64,000 nucleotides of DNA, from the NCBI GenBank assembly GCA_027405735.1, contig JAPEHQ010000026.1:248001-312000 (forward strand). The letters run 5' to 3'. A program made the position numbers and the translations under genes. Shown here one piece after another: positions 46,308-58,300 of this stretch (within the stretch, counting starts at the first letter, position 1; the number at the start of each line of letters is the position of its first letter). The notes below the pieces were generated by a model, which saw only the letters and a list, made by a program, of their open reading frames with translations, was not told the origin of the DNA and searched no databases. This stretch comes from Mucor racemosus. Its lineage: Eukaryota; Mucoromycota; Mucoromycetes; Mucorales; Mucoraceae.

Positions 46308-47735
46308 TATCTTTTTAAACTACTTTGTATGGGTTGTTTCAGATATTTTTTTGAAATTTGTTATAAAATCAAATAATGGCTTGAAATTGAATTCTAAAGT
46401 TGCACTTAGTGCGCAGTAAATGTATAAATGACATGGCTTGATTTCATTAGTCAACAACTGTTTTTGGAAAAGTAGAGCATACTTTTTTAACTGAAACCAC
46501 TCTTCCTCTGTTTAAATAAAGTAAAGCAGCTAGGAATACTGTTTGAAAATCAATGAATATTAATCCTAATGGGCTGAAAATTTCAACATAAATTCTACAG
46601 CTGTAACAGTATTTATAATTGAATTTTATCATCCTATTAATTTTCTGCTCAAATGATAGGGATCAAACGCCCACTTTATTTAAATGGGTTTTGTGGCTTA
46701 GATAAGAAATTCTCTAAATCAGCCAAAACCAGCATATATGGCAATGATAACTACCGAAATTAGTAAATAAACGTTCTTTTTATGCATTTAAGTAAAGCTG
46801 TACTCCAACGTGTTGTATATACATCGATTTTTTTATATCTAATGTGATAGTTTATATGAACAACCATATACATGAAAACCTACCAGAAAATTGTAAATCT
46901 TTGTATTTTAAAACATATTGTATAATGGGTGGCCAGTAATACAGATTTTTGTGTTGTTGAAGGACATTTTAAAGCCTAATAAGGCCAATATTCAAGCTGA
47001 ATTTTTATAGCTTGGTTTATCGATTATTCCCTCAAAAATTAACATTTTTTTTATATAAATTAAAAGCTAATCCATAGATGACATTGCCTGTTATGTATGT
47101 AATGTTTTTGTTATCAATTTGTGAATTAATTTAGAAGCAAATTTTTCAAAATTACATGGGTTATATACAAAAAAAAACATCTAATTGGTGGCAAATGCTG
47201 GCATATATATGGTTTTCTGTCAGTTTTCAAAAGTGTAGTTTGTTTTGATATTGATATACATTAGATAACGGGTTCACTTTAACAGGCATTTGATGCTCTT
47301 TTTCACTGCTTTATGAGTAAAGTATGTATTTTCTAGTAAAGCTTTACTAGCATTAGACTATACAAAAAAAGCATTTGTATCGAAAACAGACCATCAACTC
47401 ACAATAGTAGTATAATAACTGATGTATTTAATGTATTACTTTAAAGCGCTTGTGTGCAGGTTATTTTTATTTTGTTATAAAAAAGGATACTCATCATGTA
47501 ACATTACCAGTTATCATAAACATTGTGAATTATATACAATCTTCATCTCGTGCTCTGATATGGTCACAATTGTTTACCAACTGCATTTATAAATTTATCG
47601 GGAAGACTGAAGGATGTATCATATGCATAAAAATTGTATTTATTATTTTTTGAAAGTTTAGGATGTGCCAAGAAAATTGCATGATAAATATTGGCTTTGT
47701 AATTACTAAATTATGTATTGTATAATGATGCATTA
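46308..47735. other. Intergenic region right of the mariner element
   Basis: AT-rich DNA with scattered phrases resembling the dispersed repeats (for example CTCAAAAATTAACATTTTTT near 47032). No supportable gene. Confidence 0.5.
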
Positions 47736-48485
47736 TTAGAAACAAGCAGGGAATAAGTACTTGAAAATACTATAAATAGAGTTCTGACTAGGTGCATCTA
47801 ATCCAGCATCTGCGCTATTATCATCCTCTGTCACCTCAGCAGCATAATTATTAATAGAGTAACGAGAAATTAAAGAAGGCTGATGGCTTCGAAATGCAGA
47901 TGGAGCAGGTGAATTTAATAATAGCTTACGTTGCTCAGTAATGTAGCGATCATCTTCATCTTCCATATCGTCGTCAGAAGAAAAAGACATGTCAGATATA
48001 CTACTGTCATCATCACTAGCATCATTCTCTACTGAATTTGAACTGTTTTCGTCGTTCGTCTTTTTTCCCAAATAATCTTCAAATTCAGGGCGACAGGAAG
48101 AGGGAGTAAACCCTTTTTCCCTCAACAATTGCTGAGTCCATAGCAGATATAAACCTTCGTCATCATCATTTGGACTAATTGTAGTTTGAGAAGGTGTGAG
48201 TGGTCTTTCTATTGCGCTTAGGGATTCTATGTAGTAAGAGAGAGGGATGCGTCAGTGTACCACATACAATTTACTTCCGCTTCCACTCCCACGAAATTTC
48301 GTATCCATGTACATAAATGTGCATAGTGATGTGGGGTTGAGAGTAAACATCCAAGGAAATGAGGGTTCTTTTTCTTACCTAAATAAGGGGTGCTGCTACC
48401 AAGAGATCCATATTTCTGCTGACCACCAGGAATTTTAAGTGACAAATCTCGGGCTACAAAATGATATATGTTTATACCAGCAGAT

Positions 48486-48537
<52 letters not shown>

Positions 48538-48776
48538 ATCGATTGAAAATTTAAATTACCTTTACCATGTGCATTATTCATATATGATGACACGCTAGAA
48601 GAAGTTGAAGGAGATGGTGGCAAATGTGAATTATTTATAATCAACTATATAAATCAATGATTAGATTACAATGCATGATTTGATTTTTTTGTGTTTTAAT
48701 TTACATTTTTACTGCGATGAATTGGAGCAGACAATGAAGAATTGTTATTGGATATTATGGGCTTAGTGTCAGTCAT
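47736..48776 (-). CDS. Unrecognised acidic, Ser-rich protein of 240 residues
   Basis: Exons 48776-48705, 48644-48560, 48453-48379 and 48226-47736, all joined in frame. The N-terminal half is Ser/Asn/Pro-rich with short ordered phrases (ARDLSLKIPGGQQKYGSLG). A conserved-looking stretch, DDDEGLYLLWTQQLLREKGF, precedes an acidic low-complexity block (SSISDMSFSSDDDMEDEDDR). The C-terminus ends SIYSIFKYLFPACF, hydrophobic with a cysteine. No domain I recognise. Intron 2 contains a 36-base poly(A) run on the plus strand, a poly(U) tract in the pre-mRNA. It is probably a cytosolic or membrane-peripheral regulator, but nothing in the sequence fixes its job. Confidence 0.7.
48487..48522. repeat. 36-base poly(A)/poly(T) tract inside an intron
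   Basis: Uninterrupted A run on the plus strand within intron 2 of the minus-strand gene, followed by AAAAG repeats. In the transcript it is poly(U), 34 bases before the 3' splice site. Confidence 0.9.
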
Positions 48777-49654
48777 TATTTGATGGGTATTAGAAAAGGT
48801 TGGAAAAGAGAGAGAGAGAAAGAGACAGAGAGAGAGACAGAGATGAGAAATGAAAGAAAGGGGATTGTCCATGAGGAGGATTTATATATGGCCATATTTT
48901 GATAGGATTCTCCTTACTACTGTTGCTGCGTGTGTTCTGGTCATCAAACAGTCCCACAGGATTCAATGTACAAGTATACGGAACTGATTCCATCATTATA
49001 TTGAAAAATACGGCAAAATTTCAACATTTCAACTCCTCGTACAAATCTAATTATCAATCAGACTACATTATTTTTCTTTATATTAACTCATATTCATGAT
49101 TCACTTCTATACAGATCAAGATATATAGAATTTTTAGATTATTACAAAAGATTAATATATAATTATACACATATGAAATGTAGATCTTGTTTGTATATAC
49201 TGTATTTTTTTTATTTAACGCACATGTACTTTACAATATGTAACATTATAGAATTGGAAGAGGCACGTGTGCATCAAGGGGTCAAAAGATTTCTTAACTT
49301 TTATCAGGGCCAAAAACGAAAGAGAACCAATCGACTTAACACGAGGTGCATATAAATTTAAGATAAATTTCAAGCAAAAAGCAAAAAGGGGATTTTTGAG
49401 GGATGAAAAAAAAAAAAAAAAGGGATGATCATGTTGATTAGTGTATGATACTATCAGCGTCATTTTCTTTTTAAATATATGTATACACAAATAATCAGAG
49501 CCGAAAAAAAACACACACACACACACTTCAAATGACACAATCAGGTACAATTTCATGGTTGCCATGGCAACCAATTTTGACAGCTAAATCCTCCTTTCTA
49601 ATACCTTTTTTTCATGTTTTATTAATATATACAGTACAATATGGAACCTAATTT
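48777..49654. other. Intergenic region with (GA)n tract and A-rich runs
   Basis: A (GA)n-rich stretch at about 48807-48845 lies just upstream of the acidic-protein gene start. An A run (about 49406-49421) and an (AC)n run (about 49511-49526) follow. The right end is the 3' flank of the bL32m gene. I see no exon. Confidence 0.55.
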
Positions 49655-50032
49655 CTAAGCATCAATGGCAATTTCGGATTTTGCCTTCTTCTTAATGTCG
49701 CTATAACAATTTCCACATAAATGATGTAAAAGTTTATTGCTACCGCAAGCAGGACATGTAGTTACATTCTCCTTTTGTTGCAATCCCTTGTTGGAGGCAC
49801 GCATACGTTTCTTTGAGTGAGAAGTCTTCTTTTTTGGTGCAGCCCAAAGGATAGGTTCCAACCAAGTGGGTATTTGAAAGGTGTTACGAGTGACTGATTC
49901 ACTTGTCAATGTATTGTTATTGTTCATAAAGACATTGGCCAAAGAAAGTGTGCCAAAACGTGAGGCTTGAACTTTGATAGTTTGTTGATTTTGTTGTGAA
50001 ACTGCTCTAGTAGCTAATAAACGTAAACTCAT
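49655..50032 (-). CDS. MRPL32: Mitochondrial ribosomal protein bL32m
   Basis: Single-exon gene of 125 residues. The N-terminus (MSLRLLATRAVSQQNQQ) is a basic, amphipathic mitochondrial targeting sequence. The mature part starts near WAAPKKKTSHSKKRMR, the bacterial L32 signature, and carries a zinc site CPACG...CGNCY (four cysteines). In yeast the presequence is removed by the m-AAA protease, which controls mitoribosome assembly; the Cys-containing fold needed for that is present here. The gene is divergent from eIF2B-delta, with 195 bases between the start codons. Confidence 0.95.
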   Translation of the reverse strand: MSLRLLATRAVSQQNQQTIKVQASRFGTLSLANVFMNNNNTLTSESVTRNTFQIPTWLEPILWAAPKKKTSHSKKRMRASNKGLQQKENVTTCPACGSNKLLHHLCGNCYSDIKKKAKSEIAIDA

Positions 50033-50227
50033 GTTGTATAAAAGAGTGGGGAAAGAGATTTAAACAGGCATACCCCCCTTCCAACTACCCATCCCAAACA
50101 AAAAGTGGCTCATTTTCGTTAAATCTCAGTCATCTTTTGTTAAAAGGTTGTAGTCACGTTTTTTTTCTCGAAAACTACATCGTAAGAGACGCCTGACTCA
50201 TTGAAACACTCTTTATCAACAATAATA
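50033..50227. promoter_or_regulatory. Bidirectional promoter, bL32m / eIF2B-delta
   Basis: Only 195 bases separate two divergent start codons, so the two genes probably share control sequences. It includes C-rich (about 50075-50095) and T-rich (about 50160-50167) tracts. No clear TATA box. Confidence 0.6.
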
Positions 50228-52065
50228 ATGGAGCACAGTGCACAAAAATCGAGTGTAAGATGAAAAATCAGCATAAAAATATATGGAATAAGTCTTAATT
50301 CAGGTTTATTCATGTAGCCTCTCGGAATTCCTATCTCAAATTCTCAAAAAGCACCTGCAGGTTCACCCAATATGGGTCAGCCTATGAGTTCTTCATATGA
50401 AAATCGCTGGTTATCGGCTGGTGATGATAATAAAAAGGGTTCTTCTCTTTCTGGTGGTCGTAGAAAGAGTATTACATCTGAAGATGGTCATAAACCCGCT
50501 GTCAACAATAAAGAAAATACCAAAAAGAAAGAGAATACTAGACCTCAAAATGGCGAAGCACCAAAGAAGGCTCAAAAAGACATGACAAAAGCTGAGCGTC
50601 GTGCTATTCAAGAAAAGCAAAGATTAGAAAAGCAAAATCGTGTCGCTGCAGGTTTACCTAAATCATCCAAGCAAGCAGCAGAATTGGAATCCAAGAAAGG
50701 ACCTGCTGCAAGCACCAGTGGTACTCCTCAAAGTGACGCAGATGTTAATAAGCAAAGCAAAAAGAAAGCCTTATCAAAGAATCAACAAAATCAAGTTCCT
50801 TGGCTTCTTCATTTGGATGCTCCCAAGACTAGTGACGCTTTAACAAAAGATCTTCATCCTGCCGTTATTCAACTCGGCTTATATTTCTCCAACCACAAAA
50901 TTGTTGGTTCTAATGCTCGTTGTGTAGCCATGTTGGAAATCTTTTCCAAGGTAATTTGATATAATATTTGCATCGATGCATTTGATAATGAATTTTTTTT
51001 TTTTTTTTTAGGTTATTTCAGAACATAAACCTCCATCAGATGCAACATTTTCCAGACATATCCAAAAGCATTTAGATCCTCATATCGCATATCTTCTCAG
51101 CATTCGTCCCATGTCATTGAGTATGCGTGAATGTATTCGTTGGTTAAAGAAAGAAATGGCAGATATTGTAGAAGAAGATCCTCCATTGAGTGATGACGAT
51201 GCACGCAGTAGATTAACAGAACGTATTGGTCATTTTATTCGTGAAAGAATTACCATGGCAGATCAACTTATTGTTCAAAATGGTCTACAAAAGATCCAAG
51301 ATGGCGATGTTATTTTAACTTATGCCAAATCATCTGTAGTTGAGAGTTTATTATTGGAAACAAAGAAAAAGGGAATTGATTTCAAGGTGATTGTGGTTGA
51401 TAGCCGTCCTTTATTTGAAGGCAAACACCTTTTGCGTAGATTGGTAGCAGCTGATATAGATTGTTCTTATCACTTATTATCCAGTGTGTATGTAGCACTT
51501 AAGTCTGTTACCAAGGTTATTATGGGTGCTCACGCTCTTTTAAATAATGGTGCTGTATATTCTCGTATTGGTAGCTCAATGGTTGCTATGGCTGCTAGTG
51601 ATAAACAAATTCCTGTTATGATTTGTTGTGAAACTTACAAGTTTGTAAACCGTACTCAAGTTGATTCATTTGTTTTAAATGAATTGGGTAATCCTGATGA
51701 TTTGGTGGATACTAAATCAACTATTACTACACAAGCTGTCAACAGCAATGTTGATGAAAATGCAGTTTTAGCTTCTTGGAGAGATCAACCTGATCTTAGA
51801 TTACTCAATCTCTTATACGATGTTACCCCTTCAAAGTATATTACCTTGGTAGTTACTGAAGTTGGTCTTATTCCCTGTACATCTGCTCCTGTTGTAAGTT
51901 GTGTAATTATATTGGTAATTGGACATTTAATTGACATTATTTTATATTTGTATCTTTATAGATTTGGCGTGAATATAAGTATGTTGAGTTATTGATTATT
52001 TGCAAAAAATGGTTATTAATTATATATTTTTCTTTAGTGAGGAATTTGGCAAACGTGTTGCATAA
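50228..52065 (+). CDS. GCD2: Translation initiation factor eIF2B subunit delta
   Basis: Regulatory subunit of the guanine-nucleotide exchange factor for eIF2, 528 residues. Exons: 50228-50254, 50318-50950, 51012-51893, 51962-51978 (17 bases) and 52038-52065. The N-terminal 150 residues are basic and Ser/Gln/Lys-rich (DMTKAERRAIQEKQRLEKQN, the typical delta-subunit linker). The eIF2B alpha/beta/delta Rossmann-like domain follows: ILTYAKSSVVESLLLE, FKVIVVDSRPLFEGK, VTKVIMGAHALLNNGAVYSR, GSSMVAMAASDKQIPVMICC and LLYDVTPSKYITLVVTEVG. It ends IWREYNEEFGKRVA, matching the family's REY ending. The last two introns flank a 17-base exon that is essential for this ending. Confidence 0.96.
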
Positions 52066-52686
52066 AATATATATAGAATTTCATTTACAAATAAAAAATA
52101 TCAACATTTATAATAATACACGTATCGTTTTAGGCTCTCCTCAAACAACTTGTTAGTTTTACTCTAAAGGGATTATTTTATATCTTTAAGAAGGCTTTTT
52201 TTATTATAATTGCATGGTACAATAAACTTTGATATCTGAAATACACCTGCGTATTTTTAGTTTGCCAATGACAGTTCCAAAATTTGCATAATTCGCTTTT
52301 CTGGTGATGGTGTTTAATTCTATAACAGCCACTTGAAACCGCACATAATTTAGCAGATTGAGCTGGATAAATACAAAGAAAAAAATATCTAGGAGAATTT
52401 TATATGTCAATGATGATTTTAACAGTTTATAAGAAGGAATTATCTTGTCATTATTGCATGTAAGAATTGTTTAAAGTAAAATGGAGGGTATTATTTACCA
52501 CTGATTTAAAGTTTTTTTTTTTTTTTTTTTTTTAATCCAGATTTTTATTTCTTTTCTTTGCCTTCATCTGTATAAATTTGTACAGAGTGTACTTGTAGCC
52601 AAACTTTATCATCTAAACTGGTCAAATACTGAAAGTTGAAAAATCTTCTTTAAGCAAATATAAAAATATTTAAATACGGTTTATTT
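52066..52686. other. Convergent 3' flanks with an orphan exon-like segment
   Basis: Contains a poly(T) run at about 52511-52533. On the minus strand a TTTCAG acceptor at about 52626 is followed by 28 codons, YLTSLDDKVWLQVHSVQIYT and on to a stop at about 52545. It lies after the stop of the dehydrogenase gene and cannot be joined to it in frame. It may be a relic, a 3' UTR exon or chance. Confidence 0.35.
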
Positions 52687-53806
52687 TTATTGATCTTCCT
52701 TGTATTTGAGGCCAATTTCTTTTCTCCAAGCATCCATAGCATGAGCTTGACCCAAGGTATCTTGCCAGTTCATATATTCACATTCATGATGACCTTGAGC
52801 AATGGCATCAGCAACTGCATCAGCTTCATAAGCGAACAAATTGGTTTCTTGTAATTCAACTGGGATTGTTTTGGTTTCTTTGCCATATTCAGTAAAATCG
52901 ATTTGAACAGGGCCCAAAACAGCCAAATCAGGTCTCCATAAATTAACTACTTTGAGCGATCCCTTACTGCCCAAAACTTCGACACTGCAGTCAGTGTCAG
53001 CAAAGATACCAGTGAACAATTGAGCGGTAATATTTCCTTCAAACTCAACAGAGGCATTGGACCATTCATCAACGTTTGTATCGGGTTGAATGTAACCAGT
53101 TGCCTTTACTTTGATTGGGTTAGCTCCACCTCCTGAGTAACTCTCAGATTTATTGTTAGCTACACCAGCAACTAAACGACAGAACGACATGGGGTCTATC
53201 AAGAAACAAATAATAATAGATGAATGAGTATAAACAATAACATGTATATCCTATAAATTATTAATTACATCCTCCAATATCCATAATAGCACCACCACCG
53301 AGTTCATTTTTCCAAAGTCTAGAAGTAGGTCCCAATGGTCTTCCATCAAAAGAAAAGTTAGCACGGATCAATTTGACTTGGCCTATAGCACCAGATTGAA
53401 TTAAATCTACCACCTTTAAAGTTTGAGGGTGACAACGATACATGTAGGCTTCCATAACAAAGATATTACGCTCTTTAGCAGTTTCAAGAATTGATTTGAT
53501 TTGAGCTTCTGTCATTGCCATGGGTTTTTCAATCAACATGTGCTTTCCAGCCTTGGCTGTAGTCAATGCCAAATCATAATGTTGAGGATGAGGAGTACAA
53601 ATATAAACAATATCTACTTGATCAAATGCTAATAACTCATTGTAACTACCAAAGCTGTGCTTGATATTGAATTCTTGGGCAAATTTCTCGGCAGTAGCAA
53701 TAGAACGACTACCAACAGCAACAAGTTCACCTTTTTTAGCGACTTGAAGCGCCTTGGCAAATGTATGAGCAATGTTACCAGTACCAATAATACCCCACTT
53801 TAACAT
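52687..53806 (-). CDS. Gfo/Idh/MocA-family NAD(P)-dependent dehydrogenase
   Basis: Oxidoreductase of 348 residues; exons 53806-53269 and 53195-52687. The N-terminal Rossmann fold starts KWGIIGTGNIAHTFAKAL (GxGxxA), with VDIVYICTPHPQHYDLAL and the family's key MLIEKPMAMT (EKP lysine). MEAYMYRCHP and GGGAIMDIGGYPMSFCRLV follow, the latter spanning the intron. The pattern is closest to dimeric dihydrodiol dehydrogenases and fungal D-xylose 1-dehydrogenases (NADP+), so an aldose or diol substrate is likely but unproven. No targeting signal, so cytosolic. Convergent with eIF2B-delta. Confidence 0.92.
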
Positions 53807-55334
53807 GTTACTAATATAATGACTGTAAAGAAGAAGAAGAAGAAGGAATGTACTTTTACTTGTTTATTCAGGGTCTTCCCGATTTTAGCCTTGTACGCGT
53901 GTGAAAATAGAAGGTTGTGGTTACAGGCATTCAAGCCACGCTTTTATTTTCTAATAGTAAATCACCTTTTAAGAATATCAGTTGTAATTATCTTCAGATA
54001 TAATTCAGCAATTGCTTACTCTCTAAAAATATTAACAAAAAAAGCTGATAGAAATCTGAAATCTTTAGCTTGCCAAAAAGACACATTTTATGAGGTTTGG
54101 GAGACTTTCAACAAATTTGAGTTCAAGAAGACCAGATGCGAAATTTGACTCAAAACAAACCTTACTAATGCTGAAAACGTCTGGCAAGTGTTAATGGGAA
54201 TTGCTAGTCTTGTTTAGAAATAAATATGGCTGTTGAATATATGAAATCATTGAAAATAAAACATGCTTGAATGACCAATTGTGTCACAAATGGCATGCAA
54301 CCAATGAACCCTTGATTACATAACTTTGCTGCTCAGGGGTAACATGGGTAAGTTCGAGCTATGATTATAATAGTTATTATTTCATTATTTGTAGAAATTC
54401 AAATATATGCAAAGTCAAAATAGGTAAATTATGTATATCAATCAAGTATAGATGATGTATTGTAATATTATCTGAATTTTCGTTTGTTACTCAAGTCCAT
54501 ACGGCTCTCATTAGATGATATAGATTTACACACAAAAAGAGGCCAATTACTTCAAACAAGCATGGCTGCTTTTCCTCTCAGTCTACCGAGAGGAAACTTA
54601 CGAAAAATCGGCTATATGAAAGAAGAGGAAAAATCGCCTTTTTGTTCTAATCTTTTGTCTTTTTTTTCTACTTGTTTTTTCTACTTATTTTTGTTTACGA
54701 TTTTTTTTTTTGAGATTTGAGGTATACTATGCTATTTCCTATTAGCATTTCATGATATTTTACTGTTCTGGTGGTCATGGAGAAGGTTATAGTCATCTTA
54801 CAAAGAATGTTGAACTACAAGAATTTGTCCACTCAATGTAAGTAAGTGCGTATCCCTGTGGTACTTGTATCCATAAAGATCCAAAATCCTTTGATTTACT
54901 TTCTTTTGGCAATACTGTTTCACATTTAAATCATTTTAATAAAGATTTGGTATTGTTATAAAATTATAAAGACTCTGTGCTTTCCTTGTTGTAAAACTTC
55001 TACATTTTCACACACATCATAATCAACACATCTTGTGAAACCTTTGCTTTATCACACTCATTTTTGAATATATCTTCTTTTCCTTGAAAATATCAACATA
55101 AAAATCACTTTTACATGGATTCTAATTATTCAAACATGTTAAGTATCCTAACTTGATGTAGCTAACCTCATATTAAAAAGCTAAAAGATAAAGAACGTGT
55201 GCGTTTTTTCCTTTGTGCTACATTATTAACGTTTTGAAAGAAGCCTAAACCTTATCAATGAGAAGCCTTTCATCAGCTATTATATACACAATTTCGTATC
55301 TATTTGTTATCCCAAAACAAATATTCCAATTGTC
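53807..55334. other. Intergenic region with possible transposon-derived relic
   Basis: AT-rich. At about 54840-54950 the plus strand reads YPCGTCIHKDPKSFDLLSFG and then a His pair, a CxxC...HxxH arrangement like zinc-binding N-termini of some fungal transposon proteins. The frame stops on both sides. A second protein-like stretch at about 54490-54630 (RLSLDDIDLHTKRGQLLQTS) matches nothing I know. Both are weak. Confidence 0.35.
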
Positions 55335-58300
55335 ATCCATTCAACATTGTCCCGGCTACAAATTTTATTAAATGAAGCAAGGATGGTTACTATAGTGATT
55401 GTTTCATAAATTTGAATGATGCAGAAATGGCCAGCTTAAAATTGAGAAAGCGCATTTGAAATAAAAATAAGTCGAAAAGATACTAAGGTATTGCAATGAT
55501 GGTTATTAAGTAAAGTCTACGTTATTTTTCATTCTCTATCAGGATATCTAGTTTTTGGATCGTTGTGGAGACTTTTTTATTTTTTTATAAATTTTGTGAG
55601 AGCACTTTTTCTGTTATAGAGATCCATGAAGGGATGACAGGTATGCAAAGCTAAAACCATAGGATAGTACTCATTAGCATCTATCTAACGAATTTTACCT
55701 CGTCAAAAAATATTGATTTTCCATCGAGAAAATTGAGATTGAAGGACTGATTTTTGGTGATGACAAAAAGGATCCATTTTGGACGAGGATATACAAGGGT
55801 AAATTTTCGCCGACCAAAAAAAATGATCAAAAAAAATTAATATCCCCACAAAAAATAGGGCTACAGCTACGTATAAATACTCATTTTGTAGATAATTTTG
55901 TTGCGCATAATGTAAAAATAAAATATTTTAGGGTTGCATTTGAATGAAGGGTGCTTTTTGATCAAAAACCGTTAAAATTTGACATTAAATTTACTAGGGA
56001 TTTTATGAGAAAAATATTTTTAAAATTTACACAGATCGATTCAGAATTAAAAACTGAACCTAAAACATTTAATACGCTAGTTCAACTTACTATGTGTTTT
56101 TGTGAGTAATTAAACATACAAGGTTTTTTTTGGATTTTTTTGGATTTTTTTTCCATTTGAACACTTTTTTGAATTGAAGCTCAGTCACCTGTGCATATCT
56201 GATTATACAATTTTATATGGTGATATTCAAAATCGGAGCGTGCCCCCATTTCAATAGATAATCAGGAAATGAAAAATGTAAGATATACTTGAGATGCTAT
56301 AGAATATTGACAAAAAAGTTATTTCTATTCATCTTGATTTTTCAGCGAGTATAAAGGTTTCAAAAGTGAAACACTTGTTTTCTCCCCGCTTAAAATCTCA
56401 ATCTAAGATGTCAAATATCTCGAGTTTTTATAGGCTTGAAAATAATAGTTTCTAAGCTAAATCTTCTTGTTTTTCAATGTTTTATTACATATTAAAGTTT
56501 CATGGATGGTTTTTTTTTGGACCCCCAAACCTCATAATTGTAAATCCTGTTTTTTTTTTGTTTTTCTATTTTGTAGTTTTAACAATTTGGAGAATTTTCA
56601 CGTTTTTTTACAAAAGTATCGCTAGGAATTAGGCAACCAAGTTTTCTGGGGTAAAATTGGCTGCTAAAAACGAATCTGCAATTTATTTTATTGTATCTAT
56701 CAATTTCACCGAGATTTTTGTGGTATAAATTTTGCTGGATTCTAGTATATACGCCTATGGCAACCCTTAAATTTCATTATAAAGTCTTACTTGAACACAT
56801 AATAAAAGTTGTTGAACAATTTATTTCACACATTTTGATATATAATTCTAAACGTCAAGTCTAGTTTCAACAATTTTAGAAGGAGAAAACCAGTCAAAAA
56901 GCGTGAATATTTGTACTGGTAATCGATTTTAGCAGAACCTTGTTTTCAAAAACGGTATCTATCCATTCAACATTGTCCCGGCTACAAATTTTATTAAATG
57001 AAGCAAGGATGGTTACTATAGTGATTGTTTCATAAATTTGAATGATGCAGAAATGGCCAGCTTAAAATTGAGAAAGCGCATTTGAAATAAAAATAAGTCG
57101 AAAAGATACTAAGGTATTGCAATGATGGTTATTAAGTAAAGTCTACGTTATTTTTCATTCTCTATCAGGATATCTAGTTTTTGGATCGTTGTGGAGACTT
57201 TTTTATTTTTTTATAAATTTTGTGAGAGCACTTTTTCTGTTATAGAGATCCATGAAGGGATGACAGGTATGCAAAGCTAAAACCATAGGATAGTACTCAT
57301 TAGCATCTATCTAACGAATTTTACCTCGTCAAAAAATATTGATTTTCCATCGAGAAAATTGAGATTGAAGGACTGATTTTTGGTGATGACAAAAAGGATC
57401 CATTTTGGACGAGGATATACAAGGGTAAATTTTCGCCGACCAAAAAAAATGATCAAAAAAAATTAATATCCCCACAAAAAATAGGGCTACAGCTACGTAT
57501 AAATACTCATTTTGTAGATAATTTTGTTGCGCATAATGTAAAAATAAAATATTTTAGGGTTGCATTTGAATGAAGGGTGCTTTTTGATCAAAAACCGTTA
57601 AAATTTGACATTAAATTTACTAGGGATTTTATGAGAAAAATATTTTTAAAATTTACACAGATCGATTCAGAATTAAAAACTGAACCTAAAACATTTAATA
57701 CGCTAGTTCAACTTACTATGTGTTTTTGTGAGTAATTAAACATACAAGGTTTTTTTTGGATTTTTTTGGATTTTTTTTCCATTTGAACACTTTTTTGAAT
57801 TGAAGCTCAGTCACCTGTGCATATCTGATTATACAATTTTATATGGTGATATTCAAAATCGGAGCGTGCCCCCATTTCAATAGATAATCAGGAAATGAAA
57901 AATGTAAGATATACTTGAGATGCTATAGAATATTGACAAAAAAGTTATTTCTATTCATCTTGATTTTTCAGCGAGTATAAAGGTTTCAAAAGTGAAACAC
58001 TTGTTTTCTCCCCGCTTAAAATCTCAATCTAAGATGTCAAATATCTCGAGTTTTTATAGGCTTGAAAATAATAGTTTCTAAGCTAAATCTTCTTGTTTTT
58101 CAATGTTTTATTACATATTAAAGTTTCATGGATGGTTTTTTTTTGGACCCCCAAACCTCATAATTGTAAATCCTGTTTTTTTTTTGTTTTTCTATTTTGT
58201 AGTTTTAACAATTTGGAGAATTTTCACGTTTTTTTACAAAAGTATCGCTAGGAATTAGGCAACCAAGTTTTCTGGGGTAAAATTGGCTGCTAAAAACGAA

